Assembly (NCBI GenBank): GCA_002869465.1
Contig: PKSW01000113.1
Span: 1 to 5,974 of the forward strand
Direction of reading: 5' to 3'
From: Marinilabiliales bacterium
Lineage (GTDB): Bacteria > Bacteroidota > Bacteroidia > Bacteroidales > F082
DNA: 5,974 nucleotides
Positions 1 through 4,760 of this stretch are shown piece after piece. The notes under the pieces are model-generated. The model made no database searches. It was not told where the DNA came from and saw only the letters and a list, made by a program, of their open reading frames with translations. Both the position numbers and the translations under genes were made by a program. Position 1 is the stretch's first letter. Every line of letters begins with the position of its first letter.

Positions 1-541
1 CGCTGGAACAGCAGGAGGAAGATTCCTCATGGCTGCCACATCCGCCTGATCCACATCCGCAGCCACCAGATGGATTTAAATCTTCTGCAGTTACCTGGCG
101 CACATCGTATATGGTGCCAGTTACGAATAGTTTTTTTCCGGCCAGCCGGTGGTTGAAATCCATTTTAACATGCTCGTCATGCAGTTCTACAATCCTGCCC
201 CTAATTGGATTTCCCTGGCTGTCCATCATACCGATCTCATTTTCAATAAATAAGAGATCTTCTCTTAGTTTACCATCAACTACAAAGGCCGTTTTTGGCA
301 CATCAATAACCATTTCGTTTCTATAATCACCAAAAGATTCATCCGCCGTTAAATCAAATTCGAATGAATCGCCGGGTTGATGCCCCAGCAACTTACTCTC
401 AAATCCCGGTATCATCTTATTTAAACCAAATATCATTGATTTTGGATGTTGCTCATCAGCAGATTCAATAAGTTCACCTTTTTTATCGTCAATAGTGATT
501 TTATATGCCATGATGGCCACTGTATTATTTTCTATTTTCAT
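1..541 (-). CDS. slyD: SlyD-like FKBP-type peptidyl-prolyl cis-trans isomerase (C-terminus cut by window edge)
   Basis: Reading the minus strand from ATG at 541 gives 180 codons with no stop before the window edge, so the 3' end is missing. By family, SlyD is a cytoplasmic prolyl isomerase and chaperone whose tail binds Ni/Zn. Visible here: an N-terminal FKBP half-strand (MKIENNTVAIMAYKITI, aligning residue for residue with the start of E. coli SlyD, which fixes the start); the GFESKLLGHQPGDSFEF segment at 46-62; DESFGDY at 67-73; an inserted IF (chaperone) domain about 78-132; NHRLAGKKL at 130-138 closing the FKBP fold; and VRQVTAEDL at 147-155. The tail after residue 158 is rich in Gly, Cys and Ser with Cys161, Cys163, Cys168, His171, Cys177 and Cys178, a plausible metal site. 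The family is clear; metal binding is inferred. No Shine-Dalgarno site is seen. The gene is divergent from pntAA. Confidence 0.93.
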   Translation of the reverse strand, partial: MKIENNTVAIMAYKITIDDKKGELIESADEQHPKSMIFGLNKMIPGFESKLLGHQPGDSFEFDLTADESFGDYRNEMVIDVPKTAFVVDGKLREDLLFIENEIGMMDSQGNPIRGRIVELHDEHVKMDFNHRLAGKKLFVTGTIYDVRQVTAEDLNPSGGCGCGSGGCGSHEESSSCCSS

Positions 542-568
542 GCTAAATTTTTTCAAAATGAATGGCAG

Positions 569-576
569 CAAAATTA
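569..576 (-). promoter_or_regulatory. Candidate -7 element of the slyD-like gene
   Basis: On the minus strand 576-569 reads TAATTTTG, a match to the Bacteroidota TAnnTTTG -7 element. It would place transcription start near 562, giving a leader of about 20 nt before ATG 541. No good TTTG -33 element lies at the expected distance (minus strand around 596-600 reads TGTA-like sequence), so this is a weaker candidate than the divergent pnt promoter. Confidence 0.4.
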
Positions 577-610
577 TAAAATATTTCTTATTTAGATACA
601 TTTTAAACAA

Positions 611-642
611 TTTGCATATGCTGAGTTTTTGTGCTACTTTTG
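611..642 (+). promoter_or_regulatory. Bacteroidota-type sigma-70 promoter of the pnt operon
   Basis: TTTG at 611-614, a 20-nt spacer, then TACTTTTG at 635-642: an exact match to the Bacteroidota housekeeping promoter pattern TTTG–N(about 19-21)–TAnnTTTG. Expected transcription start is near 649, leaving a short leader of about 13 nt before the pntAA ATG at 662. No hairpin or operator-like repeat is obvious in this interval. Confidence 0.8.
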
Positions 643-661
643 GCGCTTAATAATTTAGACA

Positions 662-1786
662 ATGATTATTGGAGTTTTAAAAGAACCTGAATTCGAAAAA
701 AGGGTGAGTTTACTACCCGAAGCCGTTAAAATACTTAAAAACCTGAAAGCTGATATTGCCGTCGAAAAAAATGCTGGGGAATCCGCATTTGCTTCTGACA
801 AAGAATATCTGGATGCCGGTTCTGAAATACTTGATCGTGATCAAGTGATTACAAAATCCGACTTGCTGCTTTCTATCAACAAGCCTGAAGCAGCCACCAT
901 TAAAAAGTTGAAAAAAGGACAGGTGTTAGTAAGTGTTTTTAACCCGCTTGCTGAAAAAGAATCTGTAGATCAGTTATTGAAAAGCGATCAGACTTTTTTC
1001 AGTATGGACCTGATCCCGCGCACAACACGCGGGCAAGCGATGGATATTTTATCATCAATGGCCACCATTGCAGGTTACAGGGCTGTTTTGGATGCCGCTT
1101 TGCATTTGCCTAACTTTTTTCCGATGTTCATGACCGCTGCAGGTACCATTCGTCCTGCTAAAGTATTGATACTCGGTGCCGGTGTGGCAGGACTTCAGGC
1201 CATCGCTGTAGCCAGAAAATTGGGTGCGGTAGTTGAAGTATTTGATGTACGATCGGCCGTAAAAGAGCAGGTACAAAGTCTCGGGGGTAAATTTGTTGAA
1301 GTGGAAGGTGCCACTGAAGATGCGGCTGCCGGCGGTTATGCTGTTGAGCAAACGGAGGAATTCAAAGCCAAACAGAAACAACTCATTCACGACCATGCAG
1401 CCAAATCGAATGTCATTATTTGTACGGCACAAATTCCGGGAAGAAAAGCACCGGTTCTTATTGAAAAAGCAACTATTGAAGCCATGAAACCTGGTTCGGT
1501 GATCATTGACCTGGCAGCTTCTACAGGCGGCAATGCCGAATTAACCGAAGATGGAAAAACAATAGTGAAACATGGTATAACTATCATCGGAAATTCCAAT
1601 TATCCGACGGATATGCCCAATGATGCCAGCCGGATGTATGGCAACAACCTCGTCAACTTTTTAAAATTATTGATTGACGAAGAAGGTGGATTGAAAATGG
1701 ACTTTGAAGATGATATCGTAAAAGGTACTTGTATGATCCACAACAAAGAAATAGTGAGTGACAGACTCAAACAATTTTACGCATAA
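662..1786 (+). CDS. pntAA: NAD(P) transhydrogenase alpha subunit, part 1 (NAD(H)-binding domain I)
   Basis: A 374-residue soluble protein, the usual length for the stand-alone domain I of split-alpha transhydrogenases such as that of Rhodospirillum rubrum. It binds NADH on the cytoplasmic face and passes hydride to NADP+ held by PntB. Visible: an AlaDH/PNT N-terminal domain (about 1-140); the RQD loop Arg120, Gln125, Asp128, which contacts nicotinamide in the R. rubrum enzyme; the Rossmann nucleotide motif GAGVAG at 172-177, followed by Asp195 in FDVR, the acidic residue expected for NAD over NADP; the mobile loop around GGYAVEQ at 224-230; and IPGRKAPVLI at 258-267. Every expected key residue is present. 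It starts the pnt operon, about 13 nt after the predicted transcription start, with no Shine-Dalgarno site. pntAB follows after 11 nt. Related alanine dehydrogenase is excluded by the partner genes. Confidence 0.97.
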   Translation: MIIGVLKEPEFEKRVSLLPEAVKILKNLKADIAVEKNAGESAFASDKEYLDAGSEILDRDQVITKSDLLLSINKPEAATIKKLKKGQVLVSVFNPLAEKESVDQLLKSDQTFFSMDLIPRTTRGQAMDILSSMATIAGYRAVLDAALHLPNFFPMFMTAAGTIRPAKVLILGAGVAGLQAIAVARKLGAVVEVFDVRSAVKEQVQSLGGKFVEVEGATEDAAAGGYAVEQTEEFKAKQKQLIHDHAAKSNVIICTAQIPGRKAPVLIEKATIEAMKPGSVIIDLAASTGGNAELTEDGKTIVKHGITIIGNSNYPTDMPNDASRMYGNNLVNFLKLLIDEEGGLKMDFEDDIVKGTCMIHNKEIVSDRLKQFYA

Positions 1787-1797
1787 TATAAATTATC

Positions 1798-2115
1798 ATG
1801 GAAGATTTTCTAGTTTATTTCTACCAAAATAAGGAGGTGATATTCATTATCGCCCTTTCCATTTTTCTGGGGGTCGAAGTAATTTCAAATGTACCATCCG
1901 TACTCCACACACCATTGATGTCAGGGGCAAATGCCATTAGTGGTGTTATTATAATCGGAGGTATTATCCTGTTGGGCCACACGAATCTGAATGCATTTAG
2001 CCTGAACCTGGTGCTGGGCATTTTTGCCGTTATATTCGGTACGCTCAATGTAGTGGGCGGTTTTGTAGTGACCGACAGAATGCTTGATATGTTTAAGAAA
2101 AAGAAGAAGAAATAG
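1798..2115 (+). CDS. pntAB: NAD(P) transhydrogenase alpha subunit, part 2 (membrane domain)
   Basis: A 105-residue membrane protein carrying the part of domain II that is fused to the C-terminus of PntA in E. coli. Three to four hydrophobic stretches are seen, about 13-30, 43-60, and 68-92. The family block VLHTPLMSGANAISG at 35-49 contains the conserved His37; GTLNVVGGFVVTDRMLDMF at 81-99 is the family's C-terminal signature, here followed by six lysines that probably sit on the cytoplasmic side. With PntB it forms the proton channel that couples hydride transfer to proton flow. The start at 1798 follows pntAA by 11 nt, and the stop lies 2 nt before the pntB ATG, so translation is likely coupled. 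Oddity: codons 12-15 contain a 12-nt exact complement of the 16S anti-Shine-Dalgarno tail (see separate entry). Confidence 0.96.
   Translation: MEDFLVYFYQNKEVIFIIALSIFLGVEVISNVPSVLHTPLMSGANAISGVIIIGGIILLGHTNLNAFSLNLVLGIFAVIFGTLNVVGGFVVTDRMLDMFKKKKKK
1830..1841 (+). other. Internal 12-nt perfect Shine-Dalgarno sequence inside pntAB
   Basis: TAAGGAGGTGAT lies inside the coding sequence and is exactly complementary to the standard 16S rRNA 3' tail. No ATG in any frame follows at a useful distance, so it is unlikely to start a protein. In an organism that mostly ignores Shine-Dalgarno pairing such an element may be neutral; elsewhere it could pause ribosomes, here just as the first membrane helix is being made. 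The match is observed; any effect is speculation. Confidence 0.5.
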
Positions 2116-2117
2116 CT

Positions 2118-3539
2118 ATGGAAACAACTTTACAAGAACTCGGAATAACAGCAGGAGATGTGATACTTGAGATCAGTTACCTGGTATCAGCCATCCTTTT
2201 TGTGATCGGGCTGAAACTGATGAGCCATCCGGAAAGTGCAAAAAAAGGAAACCTGTGGGCTGCAGTTGGTATGGGCCTGGCTATGGTAACCACCTTGTTT
2301 CTGCATCGCGGCGTATCAGGACAAACCATATCACTCATCAATGGTATCGTGATTGTTTCTGCCATCATTTTTGGCGGCATTATCGGAACTGTAATTGCGC
2401 GCCGTATCAAAATGACAGCCATGCCTCAATTGGTGTCATTTTTTAATGCAACAGGAGGTGCAGCATCAGCATTGGTAGCCCTTATGGAATATTCAAATCC
2501 TGATAACTCCTCTGCAATGGTAACGCTGTTAGGACTCATCATTGGAGCTATTGCATTTAGCGGTAGTATGATCGCATATGGTAAATTGGACGGAAAAGTC
2601 GGTGATATCTTCGCCAAATGGACGACGTATTTCAATATATTCATGCTCGTGTTAATAACCGCTCTAACGGTTTATATGCTGGCATTCGACCATGATATGG
2701 CCACTCAAACCATGTTGTCATATGTTTTATTAGGACTCGCTCTCATTTACGGTATTATGTTCGTGATGCCTATTGGCGGTGCCGATATGCCAGTAGTTAT
2801 TTCCTTGCTGAACTCATTAACAGGTATTGCAGCAGCCATGGCAGGTTTCATTTACAGCAACCAGGCGATGATCCTTGGCGGTATCTTCGTAGGTTCGGCA
2901 GGTGCTATTCTCACCCTGCTCATGTGTAAAGCCATGAACCGTTCATTGCTGAATGTGATCATTGGAGCCTTTGGTGGTGGTGGTGCAGCGGCAGATAAGG
3001 ACCAGGGTACTATCAAGGAGATTTCTTTAAGTGATGCTTCGGTTTTATTGAGCTATTCGCAAAAAGTGGTGATCGTTCCCGGTTATGGTCTGGCAGTTGC
3101 ACAAGCGCAATATGCCACTAATGACCTGGTAAAATTGCTGGAAGATAAAGGGGTGGAAGTAAAATTTGCGATTCACCCAGTGGCCGGACGTATGCCTGGG
3201 CATATGAATGTTTTACTCGCAGAAGCAGACGTACCTTATACAAAACTGGTGGAAATGGATGATATCAATCCGGATATGCCAAATACGGACGTAACCATCG
3301 TAGTGGGAGCTAATGATGTGGTGAATCCGGCGGCACTGGATGATCCTTCAAGCCCGATTTATGGTATGCCGATCATCAATGCGCATGAATCCAAAAATAT
3401 CATCGTGATGAAGCGTGGTATGGGTAAAGGGTATGCAGGTATTGAGAACTTCTTGTTTTTCAATGATAAAACTCGGATGCTTTTTGGCAATGCCAAAGAC
3501 TCCATTCAAGCACTTGTAAATGAGATCAAACAATTGTAA
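2118..3539 (+). CDS. pntB: NAD(P) transhydrogenase beta subunit (membrane domain plus NADP(H)-binding domain III)
   Basis: At 473 residues it is close to the usual length (E. coli about 462). It completes the complex that drives NADH + NADP+ to NAD+ + NADPH with the proton gradient. Residues 15-285 contain about nine hydrophobic helices, with the family block GGADMPVVISLLNSLTG at 220-236 and MCKAMNRS at 269-276. Domain III (about 310-473) shows GYGLAVAQAQ at 322-331, HPVAGRMPGHMNVLLAEA at 353-370, GANDVVNPA at 397-405 with Asp400 (equivalent to the functionally important E. coli Asp392), and KRGMGKGYAG at 432-441, all NADP(H)-site signatures. Asn110 sits where E. coli has the channel residue His91, by recalled alignment. 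The gene starts 2 nt after pntAB and ends the operon. No frameshift or truncation is seen. Confidence 0.97.
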   Translation: METTLQELGITAGDVILEISYLVSAILFVIGLKLMSHPESAKKGNLWAAVGMGLAMVTTLFLHRGVSGQTISLINGIVIVSAIIFGGIIGTVIARRIKMTAMPQLVSFFNATGGAASALVALMEYSNPDNSSAMVTLLGLIIGAIAFSGSMIAYGKLDGKVGDIFAKWTTYFNIFMLVLITALTVYMLAFDHDMATQTMLSYVLLGLALIYGIMFVMPIGGADMPVVISLLNSLTGIAAAMAGFIYSNQAMILGGIFVGSAGAILTLLMCKAMNRSLLNVIIGAFGGGGAAADKDQGTIKEISLSDASVLLSYSQKVVIVPGYGLAVAQAQYATNDLVKLLEDKGVEVKFAIHPVAGRMPGHMNVLLAEADVPYTKLVEMDDINPDMPNTDVTIVVGANDVVNPAALDDPSSPIYGMPIINAHESKNIIVMKRGMGKGYAGIENFLFFNDKTRMLFGNAKDSIQALVNEIKQL

Positions 3540-3560
3540 TCAGGAATTTTAACACAAAAA

Positions 3561-3599
3561 TTAACAAACGATTTGTTGCTTGTTAAAAATTAATTTTTA
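3561..3599 (+). terminator. Possible AT-rich terminator at the end of the pnt operon
   Basis: 22 nt after the pntB stop lies an inverted repeat: outer arms TTAACAA (3561-3567) and TTGTTAA (3580-3586), with an alternative inner hairpin AACAAA-CGA-TTTGTT (3563-3577). The right arm runs into AAAAATTAATTTTT, giving a T run at 3594-3598. The stems contain few G-C pairs, so termination strength is doubtful. The same bases also hold the promoter of the next operon. Confidence 0.4.
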
Positions 3600-3605
3600 G
3601 ATTTG
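3572..3605 (+). promoter_or_regulatory. Bacteroidota-type promoter of the aromatic amino acid operon
   Basis: TTTG at 3572-3575 and TAGATTTG at 3598-3605 match the -33 and -7 elements, with a 22-nt spacer that is slightly long. Expected start is near 3612, about 13 nt before the first leader-peptide ATG at 3625, the same distance as from the predicted pnt start to pntAA. A position directly ahead of the leader ORF supports the call. Confidence 0.65.
3584..3599. repeat. 16-nt perfect palindrome between the promoter elements
   Basis: TAAAAATTAATTTTTA reads identically on both strands and lies in the spacer between the -33 element and the -7 element, whose first two bases it includes. It could be part of the upstream terminator, a regulator's operator, or simply AT-rich chance. 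No second copy was noticed in the other promoter. Confidence 0.5.
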
Positions 3606-3624
3606 ACCCATCATAATTAACACG

Positions 3625-3678
3625 ATGCATACATTTTCAACATATTTCAGCTATTATTTCTTCTATTTTTTAAGATAG
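3625..3678 (+). CDS. Aromatic leader peptide 1 (attenuator 1)
   Basis: A 17-codon ORF, MHTFSTYFSYYFFYFLR, ending in TAG. Nine of 17 codons are aromatic: five Phe (TTT/TTC) and four Tyr (all TAT), with six in a row at codons 10-15. Such density is typical of attenuator leader peptides (compare the Phe-rich E. coli pheA leader) and is not expected by chance right after a promoter and before a terminator hairpin. The role is to sense charged tRNA-Phe and tRNA-Tyr by ribosome stalling; the peptide itself need have no function. The start is the first ATG after the predicted transcription start; no Shine-Dalgarno site is seen. The stop lies 2 nt before the antiterminator strand, so a ribosome finishing the ORF would mask that strand. 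Confidence 0.85.
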   Translation: MHTFSTYFSYYFFYFLR

Positions 3679-3720
3679 AACAGGGCTGGAATAAATTGAA
3701 TATAAAATATTTTAACCCTG
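3643..3720 (+). promoter_or_regulatory. Attenuator 1 alternative hairpins (1:2 and 2:3 antiterminator)
   Basis: Segment 1 (3643-3651, TATTTCAGC), inside the leader ORF, can pair along 9 bp with segment 2 (3685-3693, GCTGGAATA), with one G-U pair. Segment 2 can instead use CAGGG (3681-3685) to pair with CCCTG (3716-3720), which is the left strand of terminator 1. Both pairings use base 3685, and forming both would make a pseudoknot, so they should exclude each other. Inference: a ribosome stalled on the Tyr/Phe codons covers segment 1, freeing segment 2 to form the antiterminator. The antiterminator is only 5 G-C-rich bp, perhaps helped by nearby A-U pairs. Confidence 0.7.
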
Positions 3721-3742
3721 CCAAAAAGCGGGGTTTTTTATT
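3714..3742 (+). terminator. Intrinsic terminator 1 (attenuator 1)
   Basis: The stem AACCCTGC (3714-3721) pairs with GCGGGGTT (3728-3735) along 8 bp including one G-U pair. The loop is CAAAAA, and a run of six T follows at 3734-3739. This is a strong rho-independent terminator shape. It lies downstream of one leader ORF and just upstream of a second, so it is a regulated premature terminator, not an operon end. Confidence 0.85.
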
Positions 3743-3750
3743 GCAAAACA

Positions 3751-3837
3751 ATGGAATATAGCACTTTTAATACATATTATTATTTCTGGTATTTCAATTT
3801 CAGAAAGAAACCGGGACGATTGAGAAGCATTAAATAG
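3751..3837 (+). CDS. Aromatic leader peptide 2 (attenuator 2)
   Basis: A 28-codon ORF starting 11 nt after the T-run of terminator 1. It opens MEYSTFNT, continues with YYYFWYFNF (codons 9-17, eight of nine aromatic) and ends with the basic tail RKKPGRLRSIK and TAG. In total it has five Tyr (all TAT), four Phe and one Trp. As the sensing ORF of a second attenuator it would respond to charged tRNA-Tyr and tRNA-Phe, and possibly tRNA-Trp, which leader 1 lacks. Unlike leader 1 it extends through the antiterminator strand (3811-3817), so translation itself would open that strand. No promoter or Shine-Dalgarno site of its own is seen; it would be transcribed only by polymerases that pass terminator 1. 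Confidence 0.82.
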   Translation: MEYSTFNTYYYFWYFNFRKKPGRLRSIK

Positions 3838-3865
3838 TTTAAGAATAATACTTTGAAAGTCCCGG
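3784..3865 (+). promoter_or_regulatory. Attenuator 2 alternative hairpins (antiterminator with competing 1:2 stem)
   Basis: The antiterminator is a perfect 7-bp stem: CCGGGAC (3811-3817) with GTCCCGG (3859-3865), the latter containing the left strand of terminator 2. A competing stem can form between TTCTGGT (3784-3790, the Phe-Trp codons and one base) and ACCGGGA (3810-3816), 7 bp with two G-U pairs. Inference: a ribosome at the stop codon 3835 leaves both of these behind it, so the 1:2 stem forms and the terminator follows; a ribosome stalled on the aromatic cluster hides 3784-3790 and allows the antiterminator. A third hairpin, TTTCTG (3783-3788) with CAGAAA (3801-3806), could also compete. 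Confidence 0.75.
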
Positions 3866-3883
3866 ATAAAAACGGGATTTTTT
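3856..3883 (+). terminator. Intrinsic terminator 2 (attenuator 2)
   Basis: The core stem TCCCG (3860-3864) pairs with CGGGA (3873-3877), extendable through a G-U and three A-U pairs down to 3856/3881. The loop is GATAAAAA, and six T follow at 3878-3883. It lies 16 nt before the pheA ATG and shares its left strand with the 7-bp antiterminator. Loop and tail resemble terminator 1 (an A-rich loop, then CGGG, then six T). Confidence 0.87.
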
Positions 3884-3899
3884 AATTAAAAAAGGGAAG

Positions 3900-4760
3900 A
3901 TGACAATTAGTATACAAGGTGTAAAAGGCGCATTTCATGAGGAAGCAGCCATCAATTATTACGGTGAAGAAATTGAAATCCTGCCCAATATTTCATTTTA
4001 CGAAGTGATTGAAAGTATCAGGGATAACCATGCCAAAGCAGGTATTATGGCTGTTGAGAATACCATTTCGGGTACCATCCATTCCAATTTAAACCTGATC
4101 AGAGAATCAGGATTAGCCATATGCGGTGAAGTGTACCTGCAAATTGAGCAGAATCTGGTAGGATTGCCCGGCACAAGCATTGACAATTTAGTTGAAGTGC
4201 ATTCCCATTATATGGCCATCGACCAATGCAGGAATTTCTTTAGAAAACATCCACACATCAAACTTATTGAATCGGATGATACAGCTTTGAGCATGAAAGA
4301 AATTGCAGAGAAACAGCTTACAAATGTCGGTGCCATCGGAAGCCGGATTGGAGCTCGTCACTACGGTTTGAACATCATTGCCGAAAGTATTGAAACAAAT
4401 AAGAAAAATTATACACGTTTCCTGATTGTCGAAAAGGAAAACAAAATCCGCACGCATGAAATGAATAAATCATCCATTTCAATGACCTTACCTAACCATA
4501 AAGGCAGTCTTTCGCAGGTACTGAGCGTAATTGCATTTTATGATGTAGATCTCAGCAAGATCGAATCCGTCCCGGTGGTCGGCGAACCCTGGCATTACAG
4601 GTTTTATATTGATGTGTTATTCGACAATTTTGAAAAATACAAAAGCATGCTCCAGGCCATCGGTCCATTGACAGATGAACTCCAGATATTGGGAGAATAT
4701 GCCTCCGGTTCCATTTCATTTGCACAAATTCATTCTCGATCAAACCCAACATCATCATGA
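3900..4760 (+). CDS. pheA: Prephenate dehydratase with C-terminal ACT domain
   Basis: A 286-residue monofunctional enzyme converting prephenate to phenylpyruvate, the committed step to phenylalanine in the cytoplasm. No chorismate mutase domain is fused, unlike E. coli PheA. Catalytic domain (about 1-180): GVKGAFHEEAA at 7-17, GIMAVENTISGTIHSNLNLI at 48-67 (written here as one family block), HSHYMAIDQC at 101-110, DDTALSMKEIAE at 126-137, and the catalytic TRF triad Thr172-Arg173-Phe174. The ACT domain (about 190-270) should bind phenylalanine for feedback control: NHKGSLSQVL at 199-208 stands where E. coli has GALV, and IESVP at 221-225 stands at the ESRP motif, with Val replacing Arg. It follows the tandem attenuators and overlaps the next ATG by 4 nt. 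AGGG at 3893-3896 is too close to the ATG to be a normal Shine-Dalgarno site. Confidence 0.96.
   Translation: MTISIQGVKGAFHEEAAINYYGEEIEILPNISFYEVIESIRDNHAKAGIMAVENTISGTIHSNLNLIRESGLAICGEVYLQIEQNLVGLPGTSIDNLVEVHSHYMAIDQCRNFFRKHPHIKLIESDDTALSMKEIAEKQLTNVGAIGSRIGARHYGLNIIAESIETNKKNYTRFLIVEKENKIRTHEMNKSSISMTLPNHKGSLSQVLSVIAFYDVDLSKIESVPVVGEPWHYRFYIDVLFDNFEKYKSMLQAIGPLTDELQILGEYASGSISFAQIHSRSNPTSS

Larger units (their letters stand above)
3612..3899 (+). promoter_or_regulatory. Tandem-attenuator leader RNA of the pheA operon
   Basis: This leader of about 288 nt fills almost all of the 360-base gap between pntB and pheA. In order it holds leader peptide 1, its alternative hairpins and terminator 1, then leader peptide 2, its alternative hairpins and terminator 2, and ends 16 nt before the pheA ATG. 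Each unit has the parts of a ribosome-dependent attenuator: an aromatic-codon-rich ORF, an antiterminator stem, and an intrinsic terminator that shares a strand with it. The transcription start is predicted, not measured. No start for a conventional gene and no T-box or known riboswitch signature was recognised. Confidence 0.85.

Noticed and set aside
111..326. Open frame of 71 codons on the plus strand
   Set aside because: It lies opposite the SlyD-like gene, whose minus-strand reading matches its family throughout; the plus-strand protein shows no recognisable motif.
1055..1432. Open frame of 125 codons on the minus strand inside pntAA
   Set aside because: It is antisense to an intact, fully conserved gene, with no promoter and no recognisable domain.
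2095..2112. Six-lysine codon run at the end of pntAB as a programmed frameshift site
   Set aside because: The run mixes AAG and AAA codons and sits directly before a stop and the pntB ATG; a basic cytoplasmic end fits the membrane topology and no fused product is needed.
3893..3896. AGGG as a Shine-Dalgarno site for pheA
   Set aside because: It is only 3 nt from the ATG, too close for normal pairing, and other genes in the window also lack such sites.
3612..3899. T-box or metabolite riboswitch in the pheA leader
   Set aside because: No T-box consensus or known aptamer signature was recognised; the two aromatic-rich ORFs give a simpler ribosome-dependent explanation.
4188..4457. Open frame of 89 codons on the minus strand inside pheA
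   Set aside because: Shadow of pheA; low-complexity hydrophobic and Cys-rich product with no supporting signals.
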